Below the pieces are notes generated by a model, which was not told the origin of the DNA, did no database searches, and saw only the letters and a program-made list of their open reading frames with translations. A stretch of 64,000 nt of DNA from Mycobacterium sp. ITM-2016-00318 (GTDB lineage Bacteria > Actinomycetota > Actinomycetes > Mycobacteriales > Mycobacteriaceae), in the NCBI RefSeq assembly GCF_002968285.2, contig NZ_CP134400.1:1612001-1676000 (forward strand). Direction: 5' to 3'. Of the stretch, positions 18,083 to 26,076 are shown piece by piece (the first letter of the stretch is position 1; every line of letters starts with the position of its first letter). Made by a program: the position numbers and the translations under genes.

Positions 18083-18343
18083 ATGACCGATTACAGCAAC
18101 TCACTCGCCGCGGAAGGTCTGGGCTGCAAGGCTATTCGCGTCGTCGAGCCGCGCCGGTCGCAGGCGGCACTGCAACACGCGAAATATCTGCTGGCCGAAT
18201 ACAGGATCCCGGTCGTCGTCGAGGTGATTCTCGAACGCGTCACGAACGTGTCCATGGGCACCGAGATCGACAACGTGGTGGAGTTCGAGGAGCTGGCACC
18301 CGTGGGTGAGGACGCTCCGACTGCAGTCGTGATGCTGGCCTGA
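18083..18343 (+). pseudogene. gcl: C-terminal remnant of glyoxylate carboligase (gcl)
   Basis: An 86-codon ORF whose residues 9-86 match the extreme C-terminus of tartronate-semialdehyde synthase: AEGLGCKAIRVVEP, EYRIPVVVEVILERVTNVSM, then GTEIDNVVEFEELA. The full enzyme is about 590 residues, so the TPP-binding and FAD domains are gone. The ATG has a plausible ribosome-binding site (GAGGTGG), so a short peptide might still be made, but it cannot be active. It ends 8 bases before glycerate kinase. The usual intervening genes, hydroxypyruvate isomerase (hyi) and tartronate-semialdehyde reductase (glxR), are missing, implying a deletion of several kilobases. Confidence 0.8.
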
Positions 18344-18351
18344 CGACCGCG

Positions 18352-19509
18352 ATGCCGACCGTCCTGATCGCCGCCGACAAGTTCAAGGGATCGCTCACCG
18401 CCGCGCAGGTGGCCGACGCCGTCGGCGAAGGCGTACGCCGGGTGCGGCCCGACGCGCAGGTCGAGTCGGTGCCCGTCGCCGACGGGGGAGACGGCACGGT
18501 CGCCGCCGCGTTGGCCGCCGGGTTCGAGCATGTGCCGGTGGTGGCGTCGGGTCCGACGGGTGAGCCGGTGCAGACCGGCTTCGCCCGGCGCGCCGACCTG
18601 GCGGTGGTGGAGATGGCCGACGCGGCAGGACTGGTCCGGCTGCCGGGCGGTGAACCGGCACCGCTCACCGCGTCGAGCCGCGGCCTCGGTGATGTTGTCG
18701 CAGCGGCCGTCGCCGCGGGCTGCCGCACCATCGTGCTCGGCATCGGTGGCTCGGCAAGCACCGACGGCGGTGCCGGGCTGCTCGCCGGGCTCGGTGCCCG
18801 GCTGCTCGACTCCGACGGGATGCAGGTGGCCGACGGCGGCGCCGCGCTCGCCTCGATCGCGGCCGTCGACCTCGCGCCACTGCACGAGCTGATGGACGGC
18901 ATCGGTGTGGTGCTCGCCAGCGATGTGGACAACCCGCTGACGGGCCGCAACGGCGCGGCCGCCGTCTACGGGCCGCAGAAGGGCGCGACCGCCGAGCAGG
19001 TCCGCGAACTCAACGGTGCGCTAACGCATTTCGCCGATATCATCGCCGCGACGACCGGCGATGACCGTCGGAACCGGCCCGGCGCGGGTGCCGCGGGTGG
19101 AACGGGGTTCGCCGCTCTGGCGGTTCTCGGCGCCGAATTCCGGCCCGGCGTTGAACTGGTGTTGGAACTGGTCGACTTCGACGAGCGCCTCTCCCGTGCG
19201 GACCTGGTGGTGACCGGAGAAGGCGCTCTCGACGAACAGACGCTGCACGGCAAGGCGCCCGCGGGCGTCGCGGCCGCGGCGCGGGCGGCCGGCGTTCCTG
19301 TCGTCGCGGTGTGCGGCCGCAACCAGTTGAGCGCCGACTCGCTGCACCGGGCGGGCATCGCTGCGGCCTATGCGCTGACCGACATCGAGCCCGATGTGGC
19401 ACGGTGCATCGCCGAGCCCGCGCCGCTGCTGGTGCGTCTCGGCGAATCGATAGCGACCGTCCATCTGTCGGGAGAAGGTAGACCGAAGCGCAACCGAGGA
19501 CGAAGGTAA
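18352..19509 (+). CDS. Glycerate kinase (GarK/GlxK family)
   Basis: 385 residues, normal length for the type I glycerate kinase family, which phosphorylates D-glycerate to 2-phosphoglycerate. Diagnostic motifs are present: IAADKFKGSLTAAQVADA at the N-terminus, VADGGDGTV, LGIGGSASTDGGAGLL, and VVTGEGALDEQTLHGKAP near the C-terminus. The reading frame is intact although the genes that normally feed it (gcl, glxR) are reduced to a remnant or absent. It may now serve another glycerate source, for example serine-derived hydroxypyruvate, or be newly orphaned. It has no obvious ribosome-binding site of its own and probably depended on the gcl transcript. Confidence 0.93.
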   Translation: MPTVLIAADKFKGSLTAAQVADAVGEGVRRVRPDAQVESVPVADGGDGTVAAALAAGFEHVPVVASGPTGEPVQTGFARRADLAVVEMADAAGLVRLPGGEPAPLTASSRGLGDVVAAAVAAGCRTIVLGIGGSASTDGGAGLLAGLGARLLDSDGMQVADGGAALASIAAVDLAPLHELMDGIGVVLASDVDNPLTGRNGAAAVYGPQKGATAEQVRELNGALTHFADIIAATTGDDRRNRPGAGAAGGTGFAALAVLGAEFRPGVELVLELVDFDERLSRADLVVTGEGALDEQTLHGKAPAGVAAAARAAGVPVVAVCGRNQLSADSLHRAGIAAAYALTDIEPDVARCIAEPAPLLVRLGESIATVHLSGEGRPKRNRGRR

Positions 19510-19618
19510 GAAGCAGGAGCGACACCGCCGTCGACGGACCCGATGATTTCGAGCCGAGTGAACGGCTCTACACGGCCCAGCCGCCGAAATCTGCATCAGG
19601 GTCGCTGCCGCCGCGAAA

Positions 19619-19909
19619 TCACGACCCTGGTGTAGAACTCGACGAAGACTTGTAGCGCTCCGCTCGGCTGAGCAACTCGAGATCCGACTCGTCCAACGGA
19701 ATATGATGCGACACATACACATCGACCACGGCGTTGAAGCGCCGCATCACCGCGCGGGGGCTGATGCCGAACCAGCTTCGGCAATCCGTCTCCGGCAGCT
19801 CGTCATCGACACCCCGCTCCACGACGAACGCGAGAATCCTGCGGTCATAGCAGTCCAGGTGCATCATCGTTTCCCACTCGTGTCCGTGCGAGGTCGCCAG
19901 TGCAGACAT
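19619..19909 (-). CDS. Hypothetical HTH-like protein (DUF3263-like)
   Basis: About 96 residues. CYDRRILAFVVERG, then FGISPRAVMRRFNAVVDVYV, has the layout of DUF3263-type actinobacterial proteins, where a helix with an FG(I/M)S motif begins a helix-turn-helix; the similarity is weak. It directly follows sdaA on the same strand (6 bp from stop to this ATG; a GTG at 19921 would overlap the stop), so it belongs to the sdaA transcript. It may be a small DNA-binding protein. Function unknown. Confidence 0.6.
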   Translation of the reverse strand: MSALATSHGHEWETMMHLDCYDRRILAFVVERGVDDELPETDCRSWFGISPRAVMRRFNAVVDVYVSHHIPLDESDLELLSRAERYKSSSSSTPGS

Positions 19910-19914
19910 GGCGG

Positions 19915-21303
19915 TCAGCACTCGACGTAGTTCACGGGGACGTTCACGGCAAGCCCTCCGGTCGATGTTTCCTTGTACTTGGAATGCATGTCGGCGCCGG
20001 TCGTACGCATCGTCTCGATCACCTGGTCGAGGGTCACATGGTGCGCACCGTCACCGCGCAGCGCCATCCTGGCCGCGTTGATGGCCTTACCCGCGGAGAT
20101 CGCGTTGCGCTCGATGCAGGGTATCTGTACCAGACCCCCGATCGGATCGCACGTGAGCCCGAGACTGTGCTCCATCGCGATCTCGGCGGCATTCTCCACC
20201 TGTTCCGGTGTGCCGCCGAGGATTTCGGCGAGACCGCCTGCCGCCATCGACGCGGCCGAGCCGACCTCTCCCTGGCAACCCACTTCCGCGCCGGAGATCG
20301 AGGCGCGCTCCTTGTAGAGCGAGCCGATGGCTCCCGCCGCCAGCAGGAAGTGGATCGCAGTGTTATCCGGGTCCCGCTTTCCGGCCCGCGTGTAGTGCAT
20401 GGCGTAGTGGAGCACGGCGGGCACAATTCCCGCGGCGCCATTGGTGGGTGCCGTGACGATCCGCCCGCCGGACGCGTTCTCCTCGTTGACGGCCAATGCG
20501 ACGAGATTCACCCAGTCCTCTGCGAACTCCGGTCGACGGTCCGCGTCCTCCTCGTTGAGGCGGTCATACCAATCCTTGGCCCTGCGGCGAACTCGCAGTG
20601 AACCGGGAAGAACCCCGTCGCGGCTGATGCCGCGCTTTTCGCATTCGACCATGACGTCGCGGATGTGCAGGAGGCGCTCGTAGATCTCGCCGGTCGGACG
20701 CGCCTCACGTTCGATCGCCAACATCAGCTCGCTGACGCTGCAGCCGTGATGGTTGCAGAGTTCGAGCATCTCTTTGGCAGAACCGAATGCCAGCGATCGG
20801 GCGTTCGTGCGACGCGCCGAGGACGCTTGGCTTTCGGCTTCGGTGACGACGAAGCCGCCTCCGATCGAGAAGTACGTCTCGCGGTGGAGTTCGAGACCGT
20901 CCACATCGAGCGCGGTGATCGTCATGCCGTTCGGATGAAACGGCAGGATCGTCAACGGGCGCAGCACCATATCCTGCTCGGCGAGCGCAATTTGACGTGA
21001 CCCGCCGAACGCGATCGTGCCAGTGGCTCGCATCGCGCTGACGCGGCGCTCCACCTCGTCGGTCTGAATCTCTTCGGGTCGGTGGCCTTCGAGGCCGAGC
21101 AAGACTGCCGTGAACGTGCCGTGTCCGGCCCCGGTTGCCGCGAGGGAGCCGTAGAGATCCACGCGGACGTCGTGGACGTCGTCGAAGGCATCCATTGCGT
21201 GGAGGTCGTCGACAAAGCGGGCCGCGGCCCGCATCGGGCCCACGGTGTGCGAGCTCGACGGGCCGATCCCAACGGAGAAGAGATCGAACACGCTGATCGT
21301 CAT
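19915..21303 (-). CDS. sdaA: L-serine ammonia-lyase (L-serine dehydratase), single-chain [4Fe-4S] type
   Basis: 462 residues, full length for the single-polypeptide enzyme that deaminates L-serine to pyruvate and ammonia. The beta domain starts [20 protein letters not shown]. The catalytic alpha domain holds the three cluster cysteines in [17 protein letters not shown] and [20 protein letters not shown] is the conserved alpha-domain loop. The start has a strong ribosome-binding site (GGAAGGAG). It would be the last step of the betaine island, turning serine made by GlyA into pyruvate. A GATATA-TGAGT-TATATC dyad lies 46 bp upstream, a variant of the motif found before the other genes in the island. 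Confidence 0.95.
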   Translation of the reverse strand: MTISVFDLFSVGIGPSSSHTVGPMRAAARFVDDLHAMDAFDDVHDVRVDLYGSLAATGAGHGTFTAVLLGLEGHRPEEIQTDEVERRVSAMRATGTIAFGGSRQIALAEQDMVLRPLTILPFHPNGMTITALDVDGLELHRETYFSIGGGFVVTEAESQASSARRTNARSLAFGSAKEMLELCNHHGCSVSELMLAIEREARPTGEIYERLLHIRDVMVECEKRGISRDGVLPGSLRVRRRAKDWYDRLNEEDADRRPEFAEDWVNLVALAVNEENASGGRIVTAPTNGAAGIVPAVLHYAMHYTRAGKRDPDNTAIHFLLAAGAIGSLYKERASISGAEVGCQGEVGSAASMAAGGLAEILGGTPEQVENAAEIAMEHSLGLTCDPIGGLVQIPCIERNAISAGKAINAARMALRGDGAHHVTLDQVIETMRTTGADMHSKYKETSTGGLAVNVPVNYVEC

Positions 21304-21348
21304 CCGAGTTCATCTCCTTCCCGCATCTGTGCTTCGTGATCGCCATTT

Positions 21349-21365
21349 GATATATGAGTTATATC
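21349..21365. promoter_or_regulatory. Candidate GntR operator upstream of sdaA
   Basis: GATATA (21349-21354) and TATATC (21360-21365) form a perfect dyad with a 5-bp spacer. The overlapping TGATATATGA (21348-21357) differs by one base from the TGATATATCA consensus seen at five other promoters in this cluster. It lies 46 bp upstream of the sdaA start and in the shared region with the divergent dgcA-like gene. Confidence 0.6.
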
Positions 21366-21425
21366 GTTAACCGTAGATCAGGCTGGTCATCGGGTCAAGA
21401 GAGCCATCCGGTGGCCGTCCCACCC

Positions 21426-21454
21426 TTGACTGGCGGCGGCAGGTGACATACATT
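21426..21454 (+). promoter_or_regulatory. SigA-type promoter for the dgcA-like gene
   Basis: TTGACT (21426-21431) and TACATT (21449-21454) are separated by 17 bp, a good vegetative -35/-10 pair. The predicted transcript would start near 21461, leaving a leader of about 58 bases that contains the direct repeat described next. Confidence 0.5.
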
Positions 21455-21465
21455 ACTACCTGTCT

Positions 21466-21497
21466 TGAAGTGTTAGTCCGGCTCACTGAAATGTTAG
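21466..21497 (+). repeat. Direct repeat, 11 bp with 21-bp period, before dgcA-like gene
   Basis: TGAAGTGTTAG (21466-21476) recurs as TGAAATGTTAG (21487-21497), 10 of 11 bases identical and exactly two helical turns apart, 22-53 bp before the ATG. Such spacing suits a dimeric regulator; it could also act in the 5' leader RNA. Confidence 0.45.
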
Positions 21498-21518
21498 ATC
21501 GCTTCGTTAGGTGCTTCC

Positions 21519-23561
21519 ATGCAGCTCATTGATCCACTCCTGCAGCAGTTCCAGCTGAAGAACGTGCTCCTGCGCAACAGGGTCGTCAGCACATCGCACG
21601 AGCCGTCGTACACCGAGGACGGCATGCCCAAGCGGCGTTACCGCCTCTACCACGAGGAGAAGGCGAAGGGCGGAATCGGTCTGACGATGATGGGCGGGTC
21701 CGCCGTGGTGGCTCCCGACAGCCCAGCCGCCTTCGGCAACCTGCACGTCTACAAGGACGAAATCGTGCCGTGGCTTCGCGAGTTGGCCTACGGGGTGCAT
21801 GAGAACGGTGCCGCGGTGATGTGCCAGATCACCCACCTCGGCAGGCGCACAAGCAACTACGACGGCGACTGGCTTCCGGTCATCGCACCGTCGGCGATCC
21901 GCGAGCCCGCACACCGCGCCTTCCCGAAGGTCGCCGAGGAATGGGACATGGACCGCATCGTGAAGGCCTACGCCGATGCGACAGCGCGGTGTCGCGAAGC
22001 CGGCCTGGACGGTATCGAGCTCGAGGCCTACACGCATCTGCTCGACTCCTTCTGGTCCCCGCTGACCAACCACCGCGAGGACGAATACGGTATGGGCAGC
22101 CTCGAGGATCGGCTTCGGTTCCCGCTGCGAGTCATTCGAGCCGTGCGTGAAGCCGCCGGACCGGACTTCGCCGTCGGTATCCGCATGTCGCTCGACGAGG
22201 ACATCAAGGGCGGCCTGAAGTATGACGACGGTGTCGAAATCGCCAAGCGTGTCGTGGCTGAGGGCATCGACTTCATCTCCGTCATCAAGGGCTACATGGC
22301 GAGCGATGAGGCACTGTCGCGGGTGATCCCGCCGATGGGGACGCCGGTCGCGCCGCACCTCGAGTTCGCGGGCCGGGTCAAAGAGGCGCTGCAGATCCCG
22401 GTCATGCATGCCGCGCGCATCAACGACGTGGCGACCGCGCGGCACGCCATCCGCGACGGATTGATCGACCTGGTCGGTATGACCCGCGCGCACATCGCCG
22501 ACCCGCACATCGTCGCGAAAATCCAAGCGGGCGAGGAGGATCGGATACGGCCGTGCGTCGGCGCGAGCTACTGCCTCGACGAGATCTACCAGGCCCGTGA
22601 CGCCAAGTGCGTGCACAACGCGTCGACCGGACGCGAGGACCGGATGCCGCACAGCGTGCCCCGCGCGGCCGGGCCTGCGCGGAAGGCGGTCGTGATCGGT
22701 GGCGGCCCCGCGGGACTCGAGGCCGCCCGAGTGCTGGGCGAGCGTGGACACAACGTGGTCGTATTCGAGGCGGCCGACGCACCGGGCGGCCAGATCCGGC
22801 TCGCAGCGTCGGCGCCCCGGCGGCGCGACCTCATCAGCATCGTCGACTGGCGACTGGCCGAGTGCAAGCTGCTCGACGTTGATATCCGGACCAACGCCTA
22901 CGCCGAGGCGGACGAAGTGCTCGCGGAGAACCCCGACATCGTCGTGGTGGCCACCGGGGGACTGCCCAACACCGAATTCCTCACCGAGGGTGCGCAGTTG
23001 GTGACCGATGCATGGGATGTGCTCTGTGGAGCGGTCCGCCCGCGCGGGAAAGTGTTGTTTTACGACGATAACGGCGGACACCCGGGAATGGACGCTGCCG
23101 AGGTGGTCGCGCGCAGCGGCGTCGAGCTCGAGTTCGTCACGCCGGAGCGCACATTGGCACCCGACGTCGGAGGCGTGAACTACCCCGGCTACTTCAAGGC
23201 CTTTGCCGAATTCGACGTTCGAGTGACGCTCAACGAGCGGCTGACAGGGGTGCGCCGTAAAGACGGTCACCTCGAAGTCGACCTGTACAACGAGTACGCA
23301 CATGCCACCAGGCAGCGACTGGTGGATCAAGTCGTCGTCGAGCACGGCACCTTGCCGCAGGACGACCTGTACTTCGACCTGGTGCCCGGGTCGGTGAACC
23401 TGGGCGAGGTGGACCAGCAGGCCCTTCTCGATCTGCGCCCGCAGGACGTCGTCCGCAATGCCGAGGGCGGCTATCAGCTGTTCCGGATCGGCGACGCCGT
23501 GGCGAGCCGCAACATCCACGCCGCAATCTATGACGCCTTCCGGCTCTGCATCGTCCTGTAA
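21519..23561 (+). CDS. NADH:flavin oxidoreductase, DgcA-like (dimethylglycine or N-methyl demethylase)
   Basis: 680 residues of the trimethylamine-dehydrogenase/2,4-dienoyl-CoA reductase family. An FMN TIM barrel covers about 1-345 (ITHLGRRT, DGIELEAYTHLLDSFWSP). Cysteines in RPCVGASYC and KCVHN mark the Fe-S region. A Rossmann FAD/NAD domain starts at VVIGGGPAGLEAARVLGERG (about residue 388). The family includes Pseudomonas DgcA, which demethylates dimethylglycine to sarcosine, and stachydrine/N-methylproline demethylases. The location beside sdaA, sox genes and a formaldehyde dehydrogenase fits an N-demethylase releasing formaldehyde. Stachydrine is the main alternative. The downstream dehydrogenase follows after 27 bp and is surely co-transcribed. 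Confidence 0.88.
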   Translation: MQLIDPLLQQFQLKNVLLRNRVVSTSHEPSYTEDGMPKRRYRLYHEEKAKGGIGLTMMGGSAVVAPDSPAAFGNLHVYKDEIVPWLRELAYGVHENGAAVMCQITHLGRRTSNYDGDWLPVIAPSAIREPAHRAFPKVAEEWDMDRIVKAYADATARCREAGLDGIELEAYTHLLDSFWSPLTNHREDEYGMGSLEDRLRFPLRVIRAVREAAGPDFAVGIRMSLDEDIKGGLKYDDGVEIAKRVVAEGIDFISVIKGYMASDEALSRVIPPMGTPVAPHLEFAGRVKEALQIPVMHAARINDVATARHAIRDGLIDLVGMTRAHIADPHIVAKIQAGEEDRIRPCVGASYCLDEIYQARDAKCVHNASTGREDRMPHSVPRAAGPARKAVVIGGGPAGLEAARVLGERGHNVVVFEAADAPGGQIRLAASAPRRRDLISIVDWRLAECKLLDVDIRTNAYAEADEVLAENPDIVVVATGGLPNTEFLTEGAQLVTDAWDVLCGAVRPRGKVLFYDDNGGHPGMDAAEVVARSGVELEFVTPERTLAPDVGGVNYPGYFKAFAEFDVRVTLNERLTGVRRKDGHLEVDLYNEYAHATRQRLVDQVVVEHGTLPQDDLYFDLVPGSVNLGEVDQQALLDLRPQDVVRNAEGGYQLFRIGDAVASRNIHAAIYDAFRLCIVL

Positions 23562-23588
23562 CCCTTCCCCACAACAAGGAGTACCTCC

Positions 23589-24674
23589 ATGCCATTGCAC
23601 GTTCGAGGCGTGATCGCCCGAGCCAAGGGCGCGCCCGTCGAAGTCGCGACGATCACGATCCCCGACCCCGGCCCGGGCGAGGTGGTGGTGGCTGTCCAGG
23701 CCTGCGGCGTTTGCCACACCGACCTGACGTACCGCGAGGGCGGCATCAACGACCAGTTTCCGTTCCTGCTCGGACATGAAGCCGCGGGCGTCGTGGAAGA
23801 GGTCGGCGAGGGCGTGGATTCGGTCGCCGTCGGCGACTTCGTGATCCTGAACTGGCGGGCGGTCTGCGGACAGTGCCGCGCCTGCAAGCGTGGACGTCCC
23901 CAGCACTGCTTCGACACCTTCAACGCCGACCAGAAGATGACTTTGGAGGATGGCACCGAGCTCACGCCTGCCCTCGGAATCGGGGCGTTCGCCGAGAAGA
24001 CGCTCGTGCACGCCGGACAGTGCACCAAGGTCGACGCCAACGCGGACCCCGCCGTCGTCGGACTGCTCGGGTGTGGCGTGATGGCGGGCCTCGGTGCCGC
24101 GGTGAACACCGGCAATGTCTCACGCGGTGACTCGGTCGCCGTCATCGGCTGCGGCGGTGTCGGCGACGCAGCGATCATGGGAGCCAGGCTCGCGGGGGCG
24201 GGCACGATCATCGGCGTCGACCGCGACCCGCGCAAGCTGGAGTGGGCGCGCGAACTCGGCGCCACCCACACCGTCAACGCCACGGAGACCGACACCGTCG
24301 AGGCCGTACAGGAACTCACGGGAGGATTCGGCGCGGACGTCGTCATCGACGCCGTCGGACGACCCGAGACCTGGCGCCAGGCGTTCTATGCCCGCGACCT
24401 CGCGGGATCGGTTGTGCTGGTGGGTGTGCCGACACCCGAGATGACACTCGAGATGCCGCTCGTCGACTTCTTCTCCCGCGGCGGATCACTGAAGTCGTCG
24501 TGGTACGGCGACTGCCTGCCCGAGCGCGACTTCCCAACCCTCGTCGACCTGTATCAGCAGGGTCGGCTGCCACTGGATCGCTTCGTCTCCGAGCGGATCA
24601 AGCTCGACGAGGTCGAGGAGGCGTTCCACACCATGCACAAGGGCGAGGTGCTGCGGTCGGTGGTAGTGCTGTGA
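23589..24674 (+). CDS. S-(hydroxymethyl)mycothiol dehydrogenase (mycothiol-dependent formaldehyde dehydrogenase)
   Basis: 361-residue zinc-dependent class III alcohol dehydrogenase of the mycothiol type (AdhE2/MscR). Catalytic zinc ligands are Cys42 (ACGVCHTD) and His63 (GHEAAG). Structural zinc ligands are Cys93, 96, 99 and 107 ([15 protein letters not shown]). The Rossmann motif is GCGGVGDAA. The N-terminal [15 protein letters not shown] is typical of the actinobacterial enzyme. It oxidises the formaldehyde-mycothiol adduct with NAD+, which fits formaldehyde released by the demethylases in this island. It has a strong ribosome-binding site (AAGGAG). Its presence supports an actinobacterial host, since mycothiol occurs there. 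Confidence 0.92.
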   Translation: MPLHVRGVIARAKGAPVEVATITIPDPGPGEVVVAVQACGVCHTDLTYREGGINDQFPFLLGHEAAGVVEEVGEGVDSVAVGDFVILNWRAVCGQCRACKRGRPQHCFDTFNADQKMTLEDGTELTPALGIGAFAEKTLVHAGQCTKVDANADPAVVGLLGCGVMAGLGAAVNTGNVSRGDSVAVIGCGGVGDAAIMGARLAGAGTIIGVDRDPRKLEWARELGATHTVNATETDTVEAVQELTGGFGADVVIDAVGRPETWRQAFYARDLAGSVVLVGVPTPEMTLEMPLVDFFSRGGSLKSSWYGDCLPERDFPTLVDLYQQGRLPLDRFVSERIKLDEVEEAFHTMHKGEVLRSVVVL

Positions 24675-24713
24675 GCGGCAGCCTTCGCATCGACACGTCG
24701 AGACTGCACTGAC

Positions 24714-24740
24714 GGCGGGACCTACTCGAACATTCCCGCC
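24714..24740. terminator. Candidate intrinsic terminator between convergent genes
   Basis: GGCGGGA (24714-24720) pairs with TCCCGCC (24734-24740) across a 13-base loop, between the stops of the formaldehyde dehydrogenase (plus) and the GntR gene (minus). No long U-run. Confidence 0.5.
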
Positions 24741-24770
24741 ATGGCTGCATTCTCAACGCTGTGATGAGCT

Positions 24771-25397
24771 TTAGAACATCTTGCGGATGTCGTCCTCGAA
24801 CTCACGCACATGCGCCTCGGCCAGCTTGCGCGCGCGGGCCCCGTTGCGGTCGAGGATCGCCTGCAGCACTTCGGTCTGACCGTGCACGTGGTGGTCGAGA
24901 TCGGGCAGGCGCTCACGGGCCAGGTTCCACATCCGCAGCGATAGGTCGAGGCTCTGGGTGAGCGTGTCAAGCAGATAGGGATTGTGCGCCATCCGGTGTA
25001 TCGAACGGTGCACCAGCACGTCGAGGTCGAGAAGCTTCGCGGGGTCGGTGCAGGCATTGATGTCGTCGAGGAGCGCCTGCAATTCCTGGCGTTCCTCGTA
25101 TCGCGCTTCGGTGGCCGCGCGCTCGGCCGCGAGCCCTTCGAGACGTTCGCGCATGTCGCAGATCGCTTCGAGGTCATCGAGATCCAGGTCGGCGGCGTAG
25201 CTGCCGCTGCGCGGGTAGACGACGACCAATTTGCGAAACGCGAGCCGTTTGATCGCCTCGCGCACCGGGGTTCGGCCGACACCGAGCTCGGCGGCCAGCT
25301 GCTCCTCCTCGATGGGAGCGCCTGGGGCGATCTCGAGGGAGACGATCCTGTCGCGAATAGCCTCGTAAGCCTGATCGGACAGCAGCGGGCCTGGCAT
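24771..25397 (-). CDS. GntR-family regulator, FCD subfamily
   Basis: 208 residues. An N-terminal winged helix (about 8-75) has AYEAIRDRIVSLEIAPGAPI and the recognition segment ELGVGRTPVREAIKRL. The FCD effector domain (about 85-205) has LDLDVLVHRSIHRMAHNPYL, with the aspartate and histidines that bind a metal and a carboxylate ligand in this family. It lies downstream of soxG on the same strand with 85 bp between, and a TGAGATATCA operator candidate is 37 bp upstream of its start, suggesting autoregulation. It is more distant from the other two GntR proteins here than they are from each other. The effector is probably a betaine-pathway intermediate. Confidence 0.9.
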   Translation of the reverse strand: MPGPLLSDQAYEAIRDRIVSLEIAPGAPIEEEQLAAELGVGRTPVREAIKRLAFRKLVVVYPRSGSYAADLDLDDLEAICDMRERLEGLAAERAATEARYEERQELQALLDDINACTDPAKLLDLDVLVHRSIHRMAHNPYLLDTLTQSLDLSLRMWNLARERLPDLDHHVHGQTEVLQAILDRNGARARKLAEAHVREFEDDIRKMF

Positions 25398-25433
25398 GTG
25401 GCGCCACCCCCTTGAAACGCAACGTGCGGCAGC

Positions 25434-25443
25434 TGAGATATCA
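25434..25443. promoter_or_regulatory. Candidate GntR operator upstream of the 24771 GntR gene
   Basis: TGAGATATCA, one mismatch to TGATATATCA, centred about 41 bp upstream of the GntR start and after the soxG stop. The position suggests an autoregulated internal promoter. Confidence 0.5.
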
Positions 25444-25482
25444 GTTGGTGATGACGCTACATCAGTCCGGGCCCGCCGCGGG

Positions 25483-26076
25483 CTACCAGTCGACGCCGTA
25501 TTGCTCGGCGGCGTCGATCAGCCAGTCGGCGAGATAGCGGGCGAACGATGACCGCACGATGATGCGGTAGTCGCTCCCGTTGTCGCTCAGTGGGATCAAC
25601 ACGACACCGGCCTGGCCGAGCACCGTCTGCGCGGCGGCGCCCGGTGCGAACACTGCCGGATGCAGGTCCAGCGAGCAACCTTTGGCGATCACGTCGCGCG
25701 CATGTTCGCCCCGCAGCCGAAGCGTGGTGCGCTGGGCGGAGACGTCGACTGCCGCGCCACCGTGCTCGGACATCGCCTCCCGCAGTGCCGCCTCGATGTC
25801 TTCACCGTCGCGGCGCTCCGAGGTGACCAGCCATTCCTGCGGGCCGAGCCAGATCACAGCGGATTCGCGGCCGGACACGATGGTGGACGGTGTCGTGGGC
25901 AGCGCGTCGACGGCGAGGACGTCGGCGACTGCTCTGCCGCCAGGTCCCGACGGATCAACCCAGAGGTCGACCATCGCGACGAACGGTTCATCGATGACGG
26001 TGGTGGACGCGGACAGCTCGGCGAAGCGAGACTGGTAGCCCTGCAGGGGACTACGGCGGGTAAGGGTGTCAGCCAT
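25483..26076 (-). CDS. soxG: Sarcosine oxidase gamma subunit
   Basis: 197 residues, the usual size for the gamma subunit of heterotetrameric sarcosine oxidase. It resembles a degenerate GcvT/YgfZ fold and lies at the end of the operon glyA-soxB-soxD-soxA-soxG, the canonical order. FAELSASTTVIDEPFVAMVDLW and IWLGPQEWLV are recognisable family segments, and GVVLIPLSDNGSDYRIIVRSSFARYLADWL the C-terminal end (given here as landmarks 31-60 residues from the stop). The gene overlaps soxA by 8 bases. Its role in the complex is structural and possibly in tetrahydrofolate handling. Confidence 0.92.
   Translation of the reverse strand: MADTLTRRSPLQGYQSRFAELSASTTVIDEPFVAMVDLWVDPSGPGGRAVADVLAVDALPTTPSTIVSGRESAVIWLGPQEWLVTSERRDGEDIEAALREAMSEHGGAAVDVSAQRTTLRLRGEHARDVIAKGCSLDLHPAVFAPGAAAQTVLGQAGVVLIPLSDNGSDYRIIVRSSFARYLADWLIDAAEQYGVDW

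Noticed and set aside
21507..24011. 834-codon open frame on the minus strand
   Set aside because: It is antisense to the DgcA-like gene and the dehydrogenase. Its translation is Arg/His/Gly/Val-rich with no family features, a common shadow in GC-rich DNA.
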